A stretch of 64,000 bases of DNA from Methylomarinum vadi (GTDB lineage: Bacteria; Pseudomonadota; Gammaproteobacteria; Methylococcales; Methylomonadaceae), in NCBI RefSeq assembly GCF_000733935.1, contig NZ_JPON01000001.1, forward strand, positions 4,042,623 through 4,106,622, written 5' to 3'. The position numbers and the translations under genes are program-made. The notes under the pieces are model-generated. The model was not told the origin of the DNA. It did no database searches and saw only the letters and a program-made list of their open reading frames with translations. Below, one piece after another: positions 43,964 through 53,809 of this stretch. Every line of letters starts with the position of its first letter. The stretch's first letter is position 1.

Positions 43964-46723
43964 ATGTCAATCCAAAAGAAGCTTGTGTCAAGGGCCGTTA
44001 AGATTATCTTGGCCGGAGTTGTCGTGACTCTGGGGCTTATGTTCGTGCGCCAAAATCAACCTATAATAACGGCACAGGCGCAGCAACAATCTGCCGCGTT
44101 ACAATCGGTTACATTGACCGCCGAGGAACAAGCTTGGTTGGAGGCGCATCAGCCTATTCGTATCGCCTTCGACGGCCATTTTCCTCCCTACAGTTTTGTC
44201 GATCAATCAGGCCAATTGCAAGGTATCGCCGTCGAAACCATTCAATTGATCAGCCGCCAACTGAATATTCGTTTCGAGATCGATGACAGGACCTTGTGGA
44301 CGGATATCTATCCGGCCGCGCTAGATAAACAGATCGATGTCGTTGCGACCATGGTCGACAGACCGGAACGGCAATTTCAATTCGCCTTCACCAAACCCTA
44401 TGTTTTCAAATCGCTGGTCATTGTGACACATAAGAACAATCAGCAAATCAAAGATCGCAGTAACTTGGCCGGTAAAACGGTTGCCCTGGTGAAGAATTAC
44501 CAATATTCGCTCAGAATTTTAGAAGAAATCCCCAGCATTACGCCTTTTTATGCCGACGACATGCGCGAGGCGCTGATTGCCGTCGAAAATCAACAGGCCG
44601 ATGCCGCCATTATTTTCTTCGCCAGCAGCTATTACCTGCAGAATAAATACCAGTTCAGTCAGATCAAGTTTCCAGCCTTTTATGATCATAACAGTTCCAA
44701 TGAAAGTATTGCAGTACGAAGCGATTGGCCGTTATTGGCGGGGATCTTACAGAAGGGATTGGATTCCTTGAGTCTTGAGGAGAAAAAAGCCATCAATGAA
44801 AAATGGTATGCGCCGGACGAATTGCCGATCGATTATGAAACCATTGCCAAGGTTGTTGCTACGTTATTATTGCTTTTATTAATTCTGCTGGTCTGGATTG
44901 GGCAAATCAAGCGCCAGAACCGGCGCATCACGAGTACAGGCAGGAAACTGCAACGAGCCAATAGCGAACTTAACCTGCTGAAGCAGGACCTTGAGAACCA
45001 AGTGCTGCAACGCACCAAACAGCTCCGCAACAGCGAACAAAAATACCGTAGTTTAGTGGAAAACCTGGAGGACGAATATTTTTTCTACCAACACGATTTG
45101 AATGGAGTATTCACCTATTTGAGTCCGTCGGTGACTACGATTCTCGGTTATCCGGTCGAACAAATGCTGACGCATATCAGCACTTATCTGACCGACCATC
45201 CCAATAATGAAAAAGTCGAGGACTATACCGCGCGTTGCCTGAATGGCGAGAAAGTTCCCCCTTATGAAGTGGAGATACTCGACAGCAAGGGCAAGAAGCA
45301 TTGTTTGGAAGTGTTGGAAAATCAACTACTCGATGATGATGGCCACTGTATCGGCGTTGAGGGAATCGCTCACGATATAACCTTGTTGAAACAGGCTTGC
45401 GACCGCCTGAATTGGTTGTCGTATTACGATGATTTGACCGGCTTGGCCAACAGGCGTTTGTTTACCGACCGGCTTGAACAAATGATCGCGCTTTCGCATC
45501 GGCAACAGGAAACGATGGCCTTGCTGTTTCTCGATGTGGACCGATTTAAAATGGTCAATGACAGTCTCGGCCATGCCGCGGGCGATGAAGTGCTCAGGGA
45601 GACGGCGGGCAGGTTAAAATCGGTATTGCGCGAATCAGATATGGCCGCACGTATGGGCGGCGACGAGTTTACCTTGATTTTGCCAGGCTCAGACACCGAA
45701 GCGGCAAAGATTGTCGCGGAAAAATTACAGCAACAACTGCTCGCGCCTTACGACTTGAACGGCCAGCAATTTATTTTGGGTACCAGCATCGGCATAGCGA
45801 TTTATCCAGAAGACGGCATTGATGCGGAGACTTTATTACAACATGCCGATAACGCCATGTATTTTGCCAAAAAGGAGAAGAAGGGCTACGCGTTTTGCTC
45901 GGTCGATATGCAGGATATCGCCAATCGCCGACTGTTGCTCGAGCAAGGCCTGCGCCAGGCGCTGGCGCTGCAACGCTATGATGACGATTTCGAATTGCAG
46001 GTTTATTATCAATCCAAACATTGCGCGCAAAACCACCGCTTGATTGGTTACGAAGCGCTGATGCGTTGGAATCATCCCGATTTGGGGCCGATCTCACCGC
46101 TGGAATTCATTCCCTTGGCGGAAGAGTCCGGGCTGATCGCCGAGTTGAGCCGTTGGGTCATCAATCGGGTTTGCCGGCAGGCTGTTAGCTGGTTCGAGGC
46201 CGGGATCGATTTCGGCAAAATCGCCATCAACATTTCCGCGATAGAGCTGATAAATTTGGAATTGGCCAAGAATATTATCCAACAAATCGATGCCGCGGAG
46301 GCCCGGCGGGAATGGATAGAAATCGAAATTACCGAAAGCGCGTTGATGAAAACGCCGGATGTCGCGATCAAGGCCATGGAACAACTGGTGAATGCCGGCA
46401 TACTGATCGCCATCGATGATTTCGGTACGGGCTATTCCTCGTTGGCTTATCTAAAGAGATTGCCGGCCAGTTTTATCAAAATCGACCAATCCTTTGTCCG
46501 TAATGTTTTGCATAGCGCGGCCGACCAGACCGTGGTCCATGCCGTCATCGCGATGTCCCATGCCTTGAAAAAGAAAGTGATCGCGGAGGGAGTGGAAACG
46601 AAAGAGCAATTGCAATATTTGATCGATAACGGTTGCGATGCGGTGCAGGGCTTCTGGTTTTCCAAACCGACCGCGCCTGTCGACTTATTTCTTCATCAGG
46701 GAGTTAAATTGGCGTTGAATTGA
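43964..46723 (+). CDS. Membrane sensor with SBP_bac_3, PAS, GGDEF and EAL domains
   Basis: A 919-aa cyclic-di-GMP enzyme. After an N-terminal anchor (residues ~12-26) comes a periplasmic amino-acid-binding-protein-like domain (LEAHQPIRIAFDGHFPPYSFVDQSGQLQGI, ~50-285), a transmembrane helix (VVATLLLLLLILLVWIG), a coiled coil, a PAS domain (~360-480), a GGDEF domain with intact ARMGGDEF (~564) and an EAL domain with intact YEALMRW (~695) and DDFGTGYSS (~818). Both synthesis and breakdown motifs are preserved, so the net activity cannot be predicted. It is a single gene, convergent with the arsenosugar operon. Confidence 0.92.
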   Translation: MSIQKKLVSRAVKIILAGVVVTLGLMFVRQNQPIITAQAQQQSAALQSVTLTAEEQAWLEAHQPIRIAFDGHFPPYSFVDQSGQLQGIAVETIQLISRQLNIRFEIDDRTLWTDIYPAALDKQIDVVATMVDRPERQFQFAFTKPYVFKSLVIVTHKNNQQIKDRSNLAGKTVALVKNYQYSLRILEEIPSITPFYADDMREALIAVENQQADAAIIFFASSYYLQNKYQFSQIKFPAFYDHNSSNESIAVRSDWPLLAGILQKGLDSLSLEEKKAINEKWYAPDELPIDYETIAKVVATLLLLLLILLVWIGQIKRQNRRITSTGRKLQRANSELNLLKQDLENQVLQRTKQLRNSEQKYRSLVENLEDEYFFYQHDLNGVFTYLSPSVTTILGYPVEQMLTHISTYLTDHPNNEKVEDYTARCLNGEKVPPYEVEILDSKGKKHCLEVLENQLLDDDGHCIGVEGIAHDITLLKQACDRLNWLSYYDDLTGLANRRLFTDRLEQMIALSHRQQETMALLFLDVDRFKMVNDSLGHAAGDEVLRETAGRLKSVLRESDMAARMGGDEFTLILPGSDTEAAKIVAEKLQQQLLAPYDLNGQQFILGTSIGIAIYPEDGIDAETLLQHADNAMYFAKKEKKGYAFCSVDMQDIANRRLLLEQGLRQALALQRYDDDFELQVYYQSKHCAQNHRLIGYEALMRWNHPDLGPISPLEFIPLAEESGLIAELSRWVINRVCRQAVSWFEAGIDFGKIAINISAIELINLELAKNIIQQIDAAEARREWIEIEITESALMKTPDVAIKAMEQLVNAGILIAIDDFGTGYSSLAYLKRLPASFIKIDQSFVRNVLHSAADQTVVHAVIAMSHALKKKVIAEGVETKEQLQYLIDNGCDAVQGFWFSKPTAPVDLFLHQGVKLALN

Positions 46724-46732
46724 AATAACGCA

Positions 46733-47698
46733 TCAATTTAATACGCCGGTGCAGCTCGAGCCTTGTCCGGCGGTACAGCCGTAGCAATGGTCGGCAACGG
46801 CGATCGGCATCGAGTCCGGCATGTTTTCCAATAACTGGGATATATGGGTGGGGCGGCCGGACAAAGGCAGTTCCAGCATTTGATTGAAATCGCAGTCGTA
46901 CGCATAACCTTGCCAATCCACGCTCAGTAGGGTCTTGCACATGACTTGTTCCAGGTTTTCCGCGCGGTAGGCTTGTTTGAGGCGACCCATATAAGCCGCG
47001 AATTGTCCTTTTGCCGCCAACACCGCGCCAAAGCGTTGTATCGGCATGTTGGTGATGGTGAAAAGGCGGTTAAATTGCAGATCGAATTGATCCTGTAAAA
47101 AACCTCGGTAAGCTTGCTCCAATTCTTGCTGGGGCGGTGGCAAGGAGGCGCCTTGCGGGTTGAATACCAGGTTCAGGACTAAATCGCCGCCCGGTTTGCC
47201 GAAACCCAAACTATTCAGTTTCTGCAAGGCAGCGATCGAGGCTTTGAATACACCCTTGCCGCGTTGCGCATCGACATTATCTTCCAAATAACAGGGCAGG
47301 GAAGCGATTACCTCCACTTGTTGTTCGGCCAGAAATTCGGCCATGTCTTCATAACCGGGTTCCATCAGGATAGTCGGATTGCACCGGTCCGTCACATGTA
47401 ATTCCCGTTGTTTTGCCTGCCGTACCAACCAACGAAAAGCGGGATTCATCTCCGGCGAACCGCCGGTCAAGTCGAGCGTCTCTAATCGATAGCGTTCGGC
47501 AAATTGCAATGCGGTAAGCATGGTTTCTCGCGACATCAATTCGGTCCGTTTCGGACCGGCATTCACATGGCAATGGGTACAGCTCAGGTTGCACAGATAA
47601 CCCAGATTCATTTGCAGGGTCTGCAATTGTCCTCTTCGGATAGGGGGGAAATCACTTTTAAGTAATAAAGGTTTTACGTCACGCATCTGGTAACTCAA
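46733..47698 (-). CDS. arsS: Arsenosugar biosynthesis radical SAM protein ArsS
   Basis: A 321-aa radical SAM enzyme. The 4Fe-4S motif CNLSCTHCH is near residue 36 and a C-terminal Cys-rich DUF3641-like end reads DHCYGCTAGQGSSCTGV. ArsS proteins add a deoxyadenosyl group to methylated arsenic to build arsenosugars. It is the last gene of an arsM-GT-GT-arsS operon, overlapping the upstream glycosyltransferase by 4 bases. Operon context makes the assignment firm. Confidence 0.92.
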   Translation of the reverse strand: MSYQMRDVKPLLLKSDFPPIRRGQLQTLQMNLGYLCNLSCTHCHVNAGPKRTELMSRETMLTALQFAERYRLETLDLTGGSPEMNPAFRWLVRQAKQRELHVTDRCNPTILMEPGYEDMAEFLAEQQVEVIASLPCYLEDNVDAQRGKGVFKASIAALQKLNSLGFGKPGGDLVLNLVFNPQGASLPPPQQELEQAYRGFLQDQFDLQFNRLFTITNMPIQRFGAVLAAKGQFAAYMGRLKQAYRAENLEQVMCKTLLSVDWQGYAYDCDFNQMLELPLSGRPTHISQLLENMPDSMPIAVADHCYGCTAGQGSSCTGVLN

Positions 47699-48381
47699 GG
47701 CGAAGAAGGTTCGGGTAAAGCATACAATAGCCGTAACAATGCGCGTTGGGCCGGCAAAGGTTCCGGCATTTCCTGCAACGTTTGTTTAAGTTGAAGCATA
47801 TCTTCCGTGTCGTCGACATCCTGTAACAAATCCATCTGCTTTAACTCGCCAAATTTTCGGATTTTATTCAGAAATTGAGTGCCGGTGTCCTCTCGACTGT
47901 AGGTGACTTCGGTCCAGAGTTTTTGTGGAATTTCGCAATTGCCGCCGAATAACCAGAAGCCGCCGTCGACGCTCGGTCCGAAGGCCATGCGGGCATGTTC
48001 TTCCCGGCTTAACCAGACACATGCCGAAAGTAGTTCACCAGCGATCATTTGCGGAATATCGGCGCCGATCAAAATAACGAAATCGTGCTTGTTTAGCAAG
48101 GTTTGATAAACATATGCCATGCGTTCGCCCAATCCGCCTTCGCCTTGCCAAACACAAGGCAAGTCCTGCCAATATGAATGTTTTAAGCCTGTTTGTTCCG
48201 CCACGGCATAATAACCCTGGACATCCTCCTGCTTACAGGTTTTCTGCACGACTTCCCGCACGGCTGCGGTTGAGGCTAGGTGGAACACTTCCGCCAATTT
48301 TTTTCCTAGAAAGGGCGCCAGTCTGGTCTTGACCGGCGACAATCCCGGCGTCTTCACGAAAATGGCTATTGCTCCACTCAT
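47695..48381 (-). CDS. TIGR04282-type arsenosugar-cluster glycosyltransferase
   Basis: A 228-aa GT-A fold protein of the DUF2064/TIGR04282 family: AIAIFVKTPGLSPVKTRLAP at the N-terminus, LIGADIPQM as the metal-binding acidic motif, and FGPSVDGGFWLFGG. The start is the ATG at 48381, overlapping the upstream gene's stop (ATGA). Together with the TIGR04283 gene next to it, it probably adds or trims sugars on arsenic ribosides; exact donor and acceptor are unknown. Confidence 0.88.
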   Translation of the reverse strand: MSGAIAIFVKTPGLSPVKTRLAPFLGKKLAEVFHLASTAAVREVVQKTCKQEDVQGYYAVAEQTGLKHSYWQDLPCVWQGEGGLGERMAYVYQTLLNKHDFVILIGADIPQMIAGELLSACVWLSREEHARMAFGPSVDGGFWLFGGNCEIPQKLWTEVTYSREDTGTQFLNKIRKFGELKQMDLLQDVDDTEDMLQLKQTLQEMPEPLPAQRALLRLLYALPEPSSP

Positions 48382-49058
48382 GAGGCCTCGCTCAAGCGTT
48401 GTTTTGATTGTCGGGTCAATTGCCAGGTCAACCACAGATGACGCAGGGTCGTCTTTAGCCAGCCTTGCTGGCGATAACGTCTGGCGCTAGTGATAAGCAT
48501 AGCCGGAAGTTCACCTATTGGTAAACCGGATGCTTTAAAACGTACGACAAAATCGAGGTCTTCACCCAATCTTATTGTTTCATCGAAGCCATGCATAGCA
48601 AAAAAAATAGATTTTTTGACGATAAATCCCTGGTCGCCGAATGGCAGTCCCAGTAATTTCGAGCGAATATTGGCGGCGCATGCATTCAGTTGGGTCAATG
48701 CCGGCCCGTCGGCGGCGAAACTCAATTTGAAATAACCCAGATAGTCCTTGTCACTTTCGATAAAATGCAGCAAGCAGGTCCTGACCTCCTCGCCACAGCG
48801 AGTATCGGCGTGCACAAACCAGATGAACGGGCGTTGCGCTTTTTGGGCGCCGTTATTGAGTTGCCGCGCGCGGCCTTGTGCGCCACACAGCCAGCAGGCG
48901 TTTTCTGGTAGTTCGATGCCATCGGGTTGCGGTTCACAGGCGGACAGTATGATTTCCGGAGAGGAACCGAATGCCGCCAAATCGTTTAATAGAACCTGCC
49001 AGGACGTATCGCCGGGGCCAATGGGCACGACGATGCTCAATTGACTGATTGCAATCAT
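48378..49058 (-). CDS. TIGR04283-type arsenosugar-cluster glycosyltransferase
   Basis: A 226-aa family 2 glycosyltransferase: ISQLSIVVPIGPG at the start, WFVHADTRCGEE (DxD-like site), GDQGFIVKKSIFFAMHGFDE and LGEDLDFVVRFKASG. The start is the ATG at 49058; the longer frame overlaps arsM and is rejected. It follows arsM by 5 bp and overlaps the next gene by 4. Confidence 0.87.
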   Translation of the reverse strand: MIAISQLSIVVPIGPGDTSWQVLLNDLAAFGSSPEIILSACEPQPDGIELPENACWLCGAQGRARQLNNGAQKAQRPFIWFVHADTRCGEEVRTCLLHFIESDKDYLGYFKLSFAADGPALTQLNACAANIRSKLLGLPFGDQGFIVKKSIFFAMHGFDETIRLGEDLDFVVRFKASGLPIGELPAMLITSARRYRQQGWLKTTLRHLWLTWQLTRQSKQRLSEAS

Positions 49059-49063
49059 CGTAC

Positions 49064-50110
49064 TTAACAACAGGCGGATCCGGATTCCAGGTTGCGGCTG
49101 GTATTGGGGGGGGCGCAATCGAACAGGCCAAAATGGGTCGATTTGTCGCCCACGATATCGAAATGAGTCGCATAACGGCTGGAGCCGATCATGTCGGCAG
49201 TGTTGCCGCATATCCTTAGCGGCCGCCCTGTTTCCAGGTGGTGATGGTCATCCAGGTCGAAAGCGTGTGGATGCTCGCCGATCGTCCCTTTATAAACGGC
49301 GATCTGGCCGAAATCCTCGCAACGGTCTTCCAGCGGCATTTTGAAGGCCCTCACCGTGACCGAACGGAAATGCACCATGCCGATCTTGGCGGCGACCTCG
49401 GGGTCGTCCAGATTGATTGGATTTTCCTTGACCACGCGCACGTCGGGACAACCCAGCTCCTGCATGATGCGGCGAAAATCCTCCCAATATAAGGCGCCTC
49501 CCAGACATTCCCCCAACAGCACCGGATCGGTTCTCAGCGCTGGCGGAATGCGGCGGTCGGCGTAGACATCGGAGAAATAGAGTTCTCCGCCTGGCTTTAA
49601 TACGCGGAAAATTTCCTTTAAAACACGGCGTTTATCGGGCGATAAATTAATCACGCAATTGGAGACGACGACATCGATGGAATTGTCGGCGATACCGGCA
49701 GTTGCTAAGTCCTCGATAAGGCCATAGATGAATTCGACATTGGACTGCGCATAGCCGTAGCGTTCGGCATGCCAGTCGCAATGGCGCTTGGCGACCGCCA
49801 GCTGTTCCTCGGTCATGTCGATACCGATGACACGGCCTGATTCGCCGACCAGTTTCGATAACAGATAACAGTCGCGGCCGGAGCCACAGCCGAGATCCAA
49901 CACGGTACAGCCTTCCAGTGCTGGAGGCAATGGCGAACCGCAACCGTAAAAACGTGCGGTCACTTCCGGATGCAAGTCGGACAATAAGGGGCGTAGATGC
50001 CGGGGCATCGTATCCAATGTGCAACAGGCGCTGGTTTTAAGGTCGGCGTTGGATTGCAGTACCTCGCCGTAATAATTTTGTACAGATTCACTGATGGCGC
50101 TATCAGTCAT
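49064..50110 (-). CDS. arsM: Arsenite S-adenosylmethionine methyltransferase ArsM
   Basis: A 348-aa class I methyltransferase. The SAM motif VLDLGCGSGRDCYLLSKLVG is near residue 71, followed by GIDMTEEQLAVA and SNCVINLSPDK, whose Cys is one of the conserved arsenite ligands; further Cys are TSACC near residue 29 and GECLGGALY. The C-terminal extension ends in Cys-Cys. It methylates arsenite, the first step to arsenosugars. It heads the operon; the ~185 bp upstream shows no ArsR box that I can defend. Confidence 0.92.
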   Translation of the reverse strand: MTDSAISESVQNYYGEVLQSNADLKTSACCTLDTMPRHLRPLLSDLHPEVTARFYGCGSPLPPALEGCTVLDLGCGSGRDCYLLSKLVGESGRVIGIDMTEEQLAVAKRHCDWHAERYGYAQSNVEFIYGLIEDLATAGIADNSIDVVVSNCVINLSPDKRRVLKEIFRVLKPGGELYFSDVYADRRIPPALRTDPVLLGECLGGALYWEDFRRIMQELGCPDVRVVKENPINLDDPEVAAKIGMVHFRSVTVRAFKMPLEDRCEDFGQIAVYKGTIGEHPHAFDLDDHHHLETGRPLRICGNTADMIGSSRYATHFDIVGDKSTHFGLFDCAPPNTSRNLESGSACC

Positions 50111-50266
50111 GCGAACTCCGATTGATTCTGCTTTCCATAAAAGATTGACTATGAGTCTATGCGATTTATCATTTCTGATAACGACTTATATTGTTCCACA
50201 TAGTTTCATATAATCAAATTTAACGTATCCAAAAAACATTTTAGGGATAACCAGTCAAGTTTCCAT

Positions 50267-50309
50267 AGGAGGCCATTCGATGCCATTAGCAGATAATGAT
50301 GTTTTTTGA
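50267..50309 (+). other. Strong ribosome site with a 9-codon mini-ORF before the debranching enzyme
   Basis: AGGAGG (50267-50272) is spaced 7 bases from the ATG at 50280. That frame reads MPLADNDVF then TGA at 50307-50309, directly after a T6 run (50302-50307). The debranching-enzyme frame starts at 50296/50299, too far from AGGAGG. Losing one T would fuse MPLADNDVF to ELGRAACGN of the enzyme. Confidence 0.55.
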
Positions 50310-52299
50310 GCTAGGGCGGGCTGCCTGCGGCAATTTCGAACAGGCCATCTCTCACGAATGGTTGGTTACCAACGGTATCGGCGGTTTTGCCTGCGGTACG
50401 GTTGCCGAGACGAATACCCGCCGTTACCACGGGTTGTTAATGGCGGCATTGAGTCCACCGACGGGCCGGGTTCTCCTGGTTTCCAAGCTCGATGTGGCCG
50501 CCTGTTACCTGAAGCGGCGCTACGACCTCTTTAGCAATGTATTCGCGGATGGAACAATCGCGCCCAAGGGCTTTACATTACTGGAATCGTTCCGCCTCGA
50601 CCAGGGCCTGCCGGTCTGGCGCTATGCCATTGCCGATGCGCTGATCGAAAAACGCGTCGTCATGCAGCCAGGCAGTAATACCACATTGGCCACTATCGAA
50701 ATTCTCCGGGCATCGGCCGGTATATCGTTCGACCTGACTCCGCTTTGCGCTTATCGTGATTATCACGGCCTCGAACAGGGCGAATTGGCGCCGGCAATTC
50801 ATCAAATTCAAGGTGGCTTCGAAGTGATCGCCTTTCCCGGCGCAAAAGTTTATCGGGTCGTTTGCGATCGGGGCGAATATATTCCCGGCTTTTTCTGGTA
50901 CCGGTATTTCAAATACCGGCAGGAAACTCAACGCGGCCTGGATGACACGGAAGATTTGTTTCGTCCGGGGATGTTCCATCTGACTTTGGCCGAAGGTGAA
51001 AAAGCGACGGTGCTGTTGACCGGGGACGTGTCTGCGGCAGAGGATTACGATCGAGTCGCTCGGCAAATACAAAGCAAACGCCAACACTGGTTGCAAGCGT
51101 TACCGGACGATGTGCCGGAATGGATCGAACAACTCGCTTTGGCTGCCGAGCAATTCATCGTCGATCGCCGAAGCGGGCGGGATTCGGCAGGAAAAACGGT
51201 GATTGCCGGATATCCCTGGTTTACCGATTGGGGACGCGATACGATGATCGCCTTGCCGGGATTGACGCTGGCCTTGGGACATTTCGCTATCGCCGCCGAC
51301 ATCTTGCGCACGTTTGCCGGTTACGTTAGCGCCGGAATGATTCCGAACCGCTTTCCGGATCAGGGAGGTGATCCCGAATACAACACCGTCGATGCGACCT
51401 TATGGTTCATCCACGCCCTAGATCGCTACACGCATGAAAGCGGCGACGCCGCTTTGGCTGCCGAGCTGTTTCCGGTCTTGGTCGATATCATCGCTTGGCA
51501 TAGGCGGGGCTCCCGCTACGGCATTCGGGTCGATTCCGAAGACGGCTTGTTGACGGCGGGCGAAACCGGCATGCAACTGACTTGGATGGACGCCAAGGTG
51601 GACGACTGGGTGGTGACGCCGCGCAGCGGCAAATGCGTGGAAATCAACGCGCTCTGGTACAACGCCTTATCGGTCATGGAAGGATTGGCCGCCCAAGTCG
51701 GACGAGAAGACCTGGCCGAAGACTATCGACACAGCGCGCAACGGGTCAAATCAAGCTTCCGCCGGTTTTGGAACGCGGACCGGCAATGTCTGTACGATGT
51801 CATCCACGGCGAACAAGGGGAGCTTCATGGCGACGGCAGACTTTACGATGGAAGGTTGCGCCCCAACCAGTTGCTGGCAGTGTCTTTGCCGCACAGCCCG
51901 CTTAGCGAGGCACAACAACGGGCCGTGGTCGACCTATGCGCGCGGGAATTGCTGACGTCTTATGGCCTGCGCAGCCTGGCCGACAGCGATCCAGGCTACG
52001 TTCTCCAATATCAAGGCGATCGCAAGATGCGGGATGGCGCCTATCATCAGGGTACGGTCTGGGCTTGGCTGATAGGCCCCTTTGTCGATGCGCATTACCG
52101 GGTGTATCGGGATCGCGAAAAGGCGTTGTCGTTTCTCGAACCTTTTCGGCAGCATCTTAACGAAGGCTGTCTCGGACAAATTGCTGAAATCTTCGACGCG
52201 ATTCCGCCTTTTCTGCCCCGTGGTTGTTTCGCCCAGGCTTGGAGTGTCGCCGAAGTCTTGCGGGTTTGGCTGACGCTTGCTCGCCAAGATAGAACTTAA
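50296..52299 (+). CDS. Glycogen debranching enzyme (amylo-alpha-1,6-glucosidase, archaeal type)
   Basis: A 667-aa glycoside hydrolase. The N-terminal GDE domain contains HEWLVTNGIGGFACGTVAETNTRRYHGLL; the (alpha/alpha)6 C-terminal domain contains PWFTDWGRDTMIALPGLTLALG, PNRFPDQGGDPEYNTVDATLWF and the late GTVWAWLIGPFVDAHYRVY. It removes alpha-1,6 branches of glycogen. The annotated ATG at 50296 has no proper ribosome site; the perfect site upstream drives a mini-ORF in another frame, so either coupling, slippage or a real frameshift is involved. gltA follows 52 bp downstream. Confidence 0.9.
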   Translation: MMFFELGRAACGNFEQAISHEWLVTNGIGGFACGTVAETNTRRYHGLLMAALSPPTGRVLLVSKLDVAACYLKRRYDLFSNVFADGTIAPKGFTLLESFRLDQGLPVWRYAIADALIEKRVVMQPGSNTTLATIEILRASAGISFDLTPLCAYRDYHGLEQGELAPAIHQIQGGFEVIAFPGAKVYRVVCDRGEYIPGFFWYRYFKYRQETQRGLDDTEDLFRPGMFHLTLAEGEKATVLLTGDVSAAEDYDRVARQIQSKRQHWLQALPDDVPEWIEQLALAAEQFIVDRRSGRDSAGKTVIAGYPWFTDWGRDTMIALPGLTLALGHFAIAADILRTFAGYVSAGMIPNRFPDQGGDPEYNTVDATLWFIHALDRYTHESGDAALAAELFPVLVDIIAWHRRGSRYGIRVDSEDGLLTAGETGMQLTWMDAKVDDWVVTPRSGKCVEINALWYNALSVMEGLAAQVGREDLAEDYRHSAQRVKSSFRRFWNADRQCLYDVIHGEQGELHGDGRLYDGRLRPNQLLAVSLPHSPLSEAQQRAVVDLCARELLTSYGLRSLADSDPGYVLQYQGDRKMRDGAYHQGTVWAWLIGPFVDAHYRVYRDREKALSFLEPFRQHLNEGCLGQIAEIFDAIPPFLPRGCFAQAWSVAEVLRVWLTLARQDRT

Positions 52300-52351
52300 C
52301 GTCTAAAAACAAGTCCACCGAAAGGATAACAGTCTTTCGGAGGATCAAGCC

Positions 52352-53659
52352 ATGAACAACAAACGGCATTACACGTTAAACGACGATAATTCCTCAAGTT
52401 CCTATTCGCTACCACTGTTATCGGGGTCGCTCGGACCGGATGTCGTCGACATGCGCTCGCTTTATCGGGAAAGCGGACTTTTTGCTTTCGATCCGGGGTT
52501 TACCTCGACCGCCAGTTGCGCGTCGAAAATCACCTACATAGACGGCGAGGCCGGCATTCTGCTCTACCGTGGCTATCCGATCGAACAGTTGGCCGAGAGC
52601 TGCAGTTTTCTGGAAGTCTGTTATTTATTGCTTTACGGCGATTTACCCAACGAGGACGAACTCGATGGTTTTGTTCATCGCGTGACCTACCATACTTTGC
52701 TACACGATCAGCTCAATTATTTTTTAAAGGGCTTTCGCCGCGATGCCCATCCGATGGCGATCATGGTGGGCGTGGTCGGCGCGCTGTCGGCGTTTTATCA
52801 CGACGCGTTGGACATCAATTCGCAGGAAGACCGCGATTTGTCGGCAATCCGCATCATCGCCAAAATTCCTACTATCATTGCGATGACATATAAGTACAGC
52901 ATTGGCTTGCCGTTTTTGTTTCCGCGCAACGATCTCGGCTACGTCGAGAACTTCATGCGCATGATGTTCGGCAATCCGTGCGAAGAGTACCGACAGAACC
53001 CGGTGTTGGTGCGAGCGCTCGACCGCATCCTGGTCCTGCATGCCGATCACGAACAAAACGCCTCGACCTCGACCGTGCGCCTGGCCGGTTCCAGCGGCGC
53101 CAATCCTTACGCCTGTTTGACTTCCGGCATCGCCTGCTTGTGGGGGCCGGCGCACGGCGGCGCCAATGAAGCGGTCTTGAACATGCTGCAGGAAATCGGT
53201 GACAGCTCGAATATCGGCCAATATATCGAAAAGGCCAAGGACAAAAACGATCCATTCCGTTTGATGGGATTCGGTCATCGGGTTTATAAAAATTACGATC
53301 CTCGCGCCAAACTGATCCGGCAAACCTGTCATGAAGTGCTCGATGAACTGGGGCTAAAAGATGACCCCTTGTTCAAGCTGGCCATGGAACTGGAGCGTAT
53401 TGCGCTCGAAGACGATTATTTCATCGATAAAAAGCTTTATCCGAATGTCGATTTCTATTCCGGCATCGTGCTCAAGGCGCTGGGCGTCCCCAGTAATATG
53501 TTTACGGCGATGTTCGCCATGGGGCGCAGCGTCGGCTGGATCGCCCATTGGGACGAAATGATCGCCGATCCGGAGCAAAAAATCGGCCGGCCACGGCAGC
53601 TCTATACCGGAGAGCCCCGGCGCAATGTCGAGCCGATCGCGGTAAGGAAGCATCACTAA
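52352..53659 (+). CDS. gltA: Citrate synthase
   Basis: A 435-aa type II (hexameric) citrate synthase behind CGGAGGA. The catalytic segments [28 protein letters not shown] and [14 protein letters not shown] (His) and the later Asp region are present. The N-terminal ~50 residues form the small beta domain typical of NADH-regulated enzymes. It condenses acetyl-CoA and oxaloacetate. It is probably transcribed with the debranching enzyme. Confidence 0.95.
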   Translation: MNNKRHYTLNDDNSSSSYSLPLLSGSLGPDVVDMRSLYRESGLFAFDPGFTSTASCASKITYIDGEAGILLYRGYPIEQLAESCSFLEVCYLLLYGDLPNEDELDGFVHRVTYHTLLHDQLNYFLKGFRRDAHPMAIMVGVVGALSAFYHDALDINSQEDRDLSAIRIIAKIPTIIAMTYKYSIGLPFLFPRNDLGYVENFMRMMFGNPCEEYRQNPVLVRALDRILVLHADHEQNASTSTVRLAGSSGANPYACLTSGIACLWGPAHGGANEAVLNMLQEIGDSSNIGQYIEKAKDKNDPFRLMGFGHRVYKNYDPRAKLIRQTCHEVLDELGLKDDPLFKLAMELERIALEDDYFIDKKLYPNVDFYSGIVLKALGVPSNMFTAMFAMGRSVGWIAHWDEMIADPEQKIGRPRQLYTGEPRRNVEPIAVRKHH

Positions 53660-53727
53660 GGCGACACACGCGGCTCTTCTTGTTCAGCGTAATCGAAGAA
53701 GGGATAACAATGTTGAGCCAATCATGT

Positions 53728-53748
53728 CTCCGATTACGTTAATCGGAG
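53728..53748 (+). terminator. Hairpin after gltA
   Basis: A 9-bp perfect stem CTCCGATTA/TAATCGGAG with a 3-nt loop, then a T5 stretch beginning 9 bases later. Probable terminator for gltA; the T run is displaced. Confidence 0.55.
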
Positions 53749-53809
53749 CGGATCTGATTTTTGCTTTCAACCATTAATCGGTCTTTTCCAGTGGAATACA
53801 CGGTCGAAT

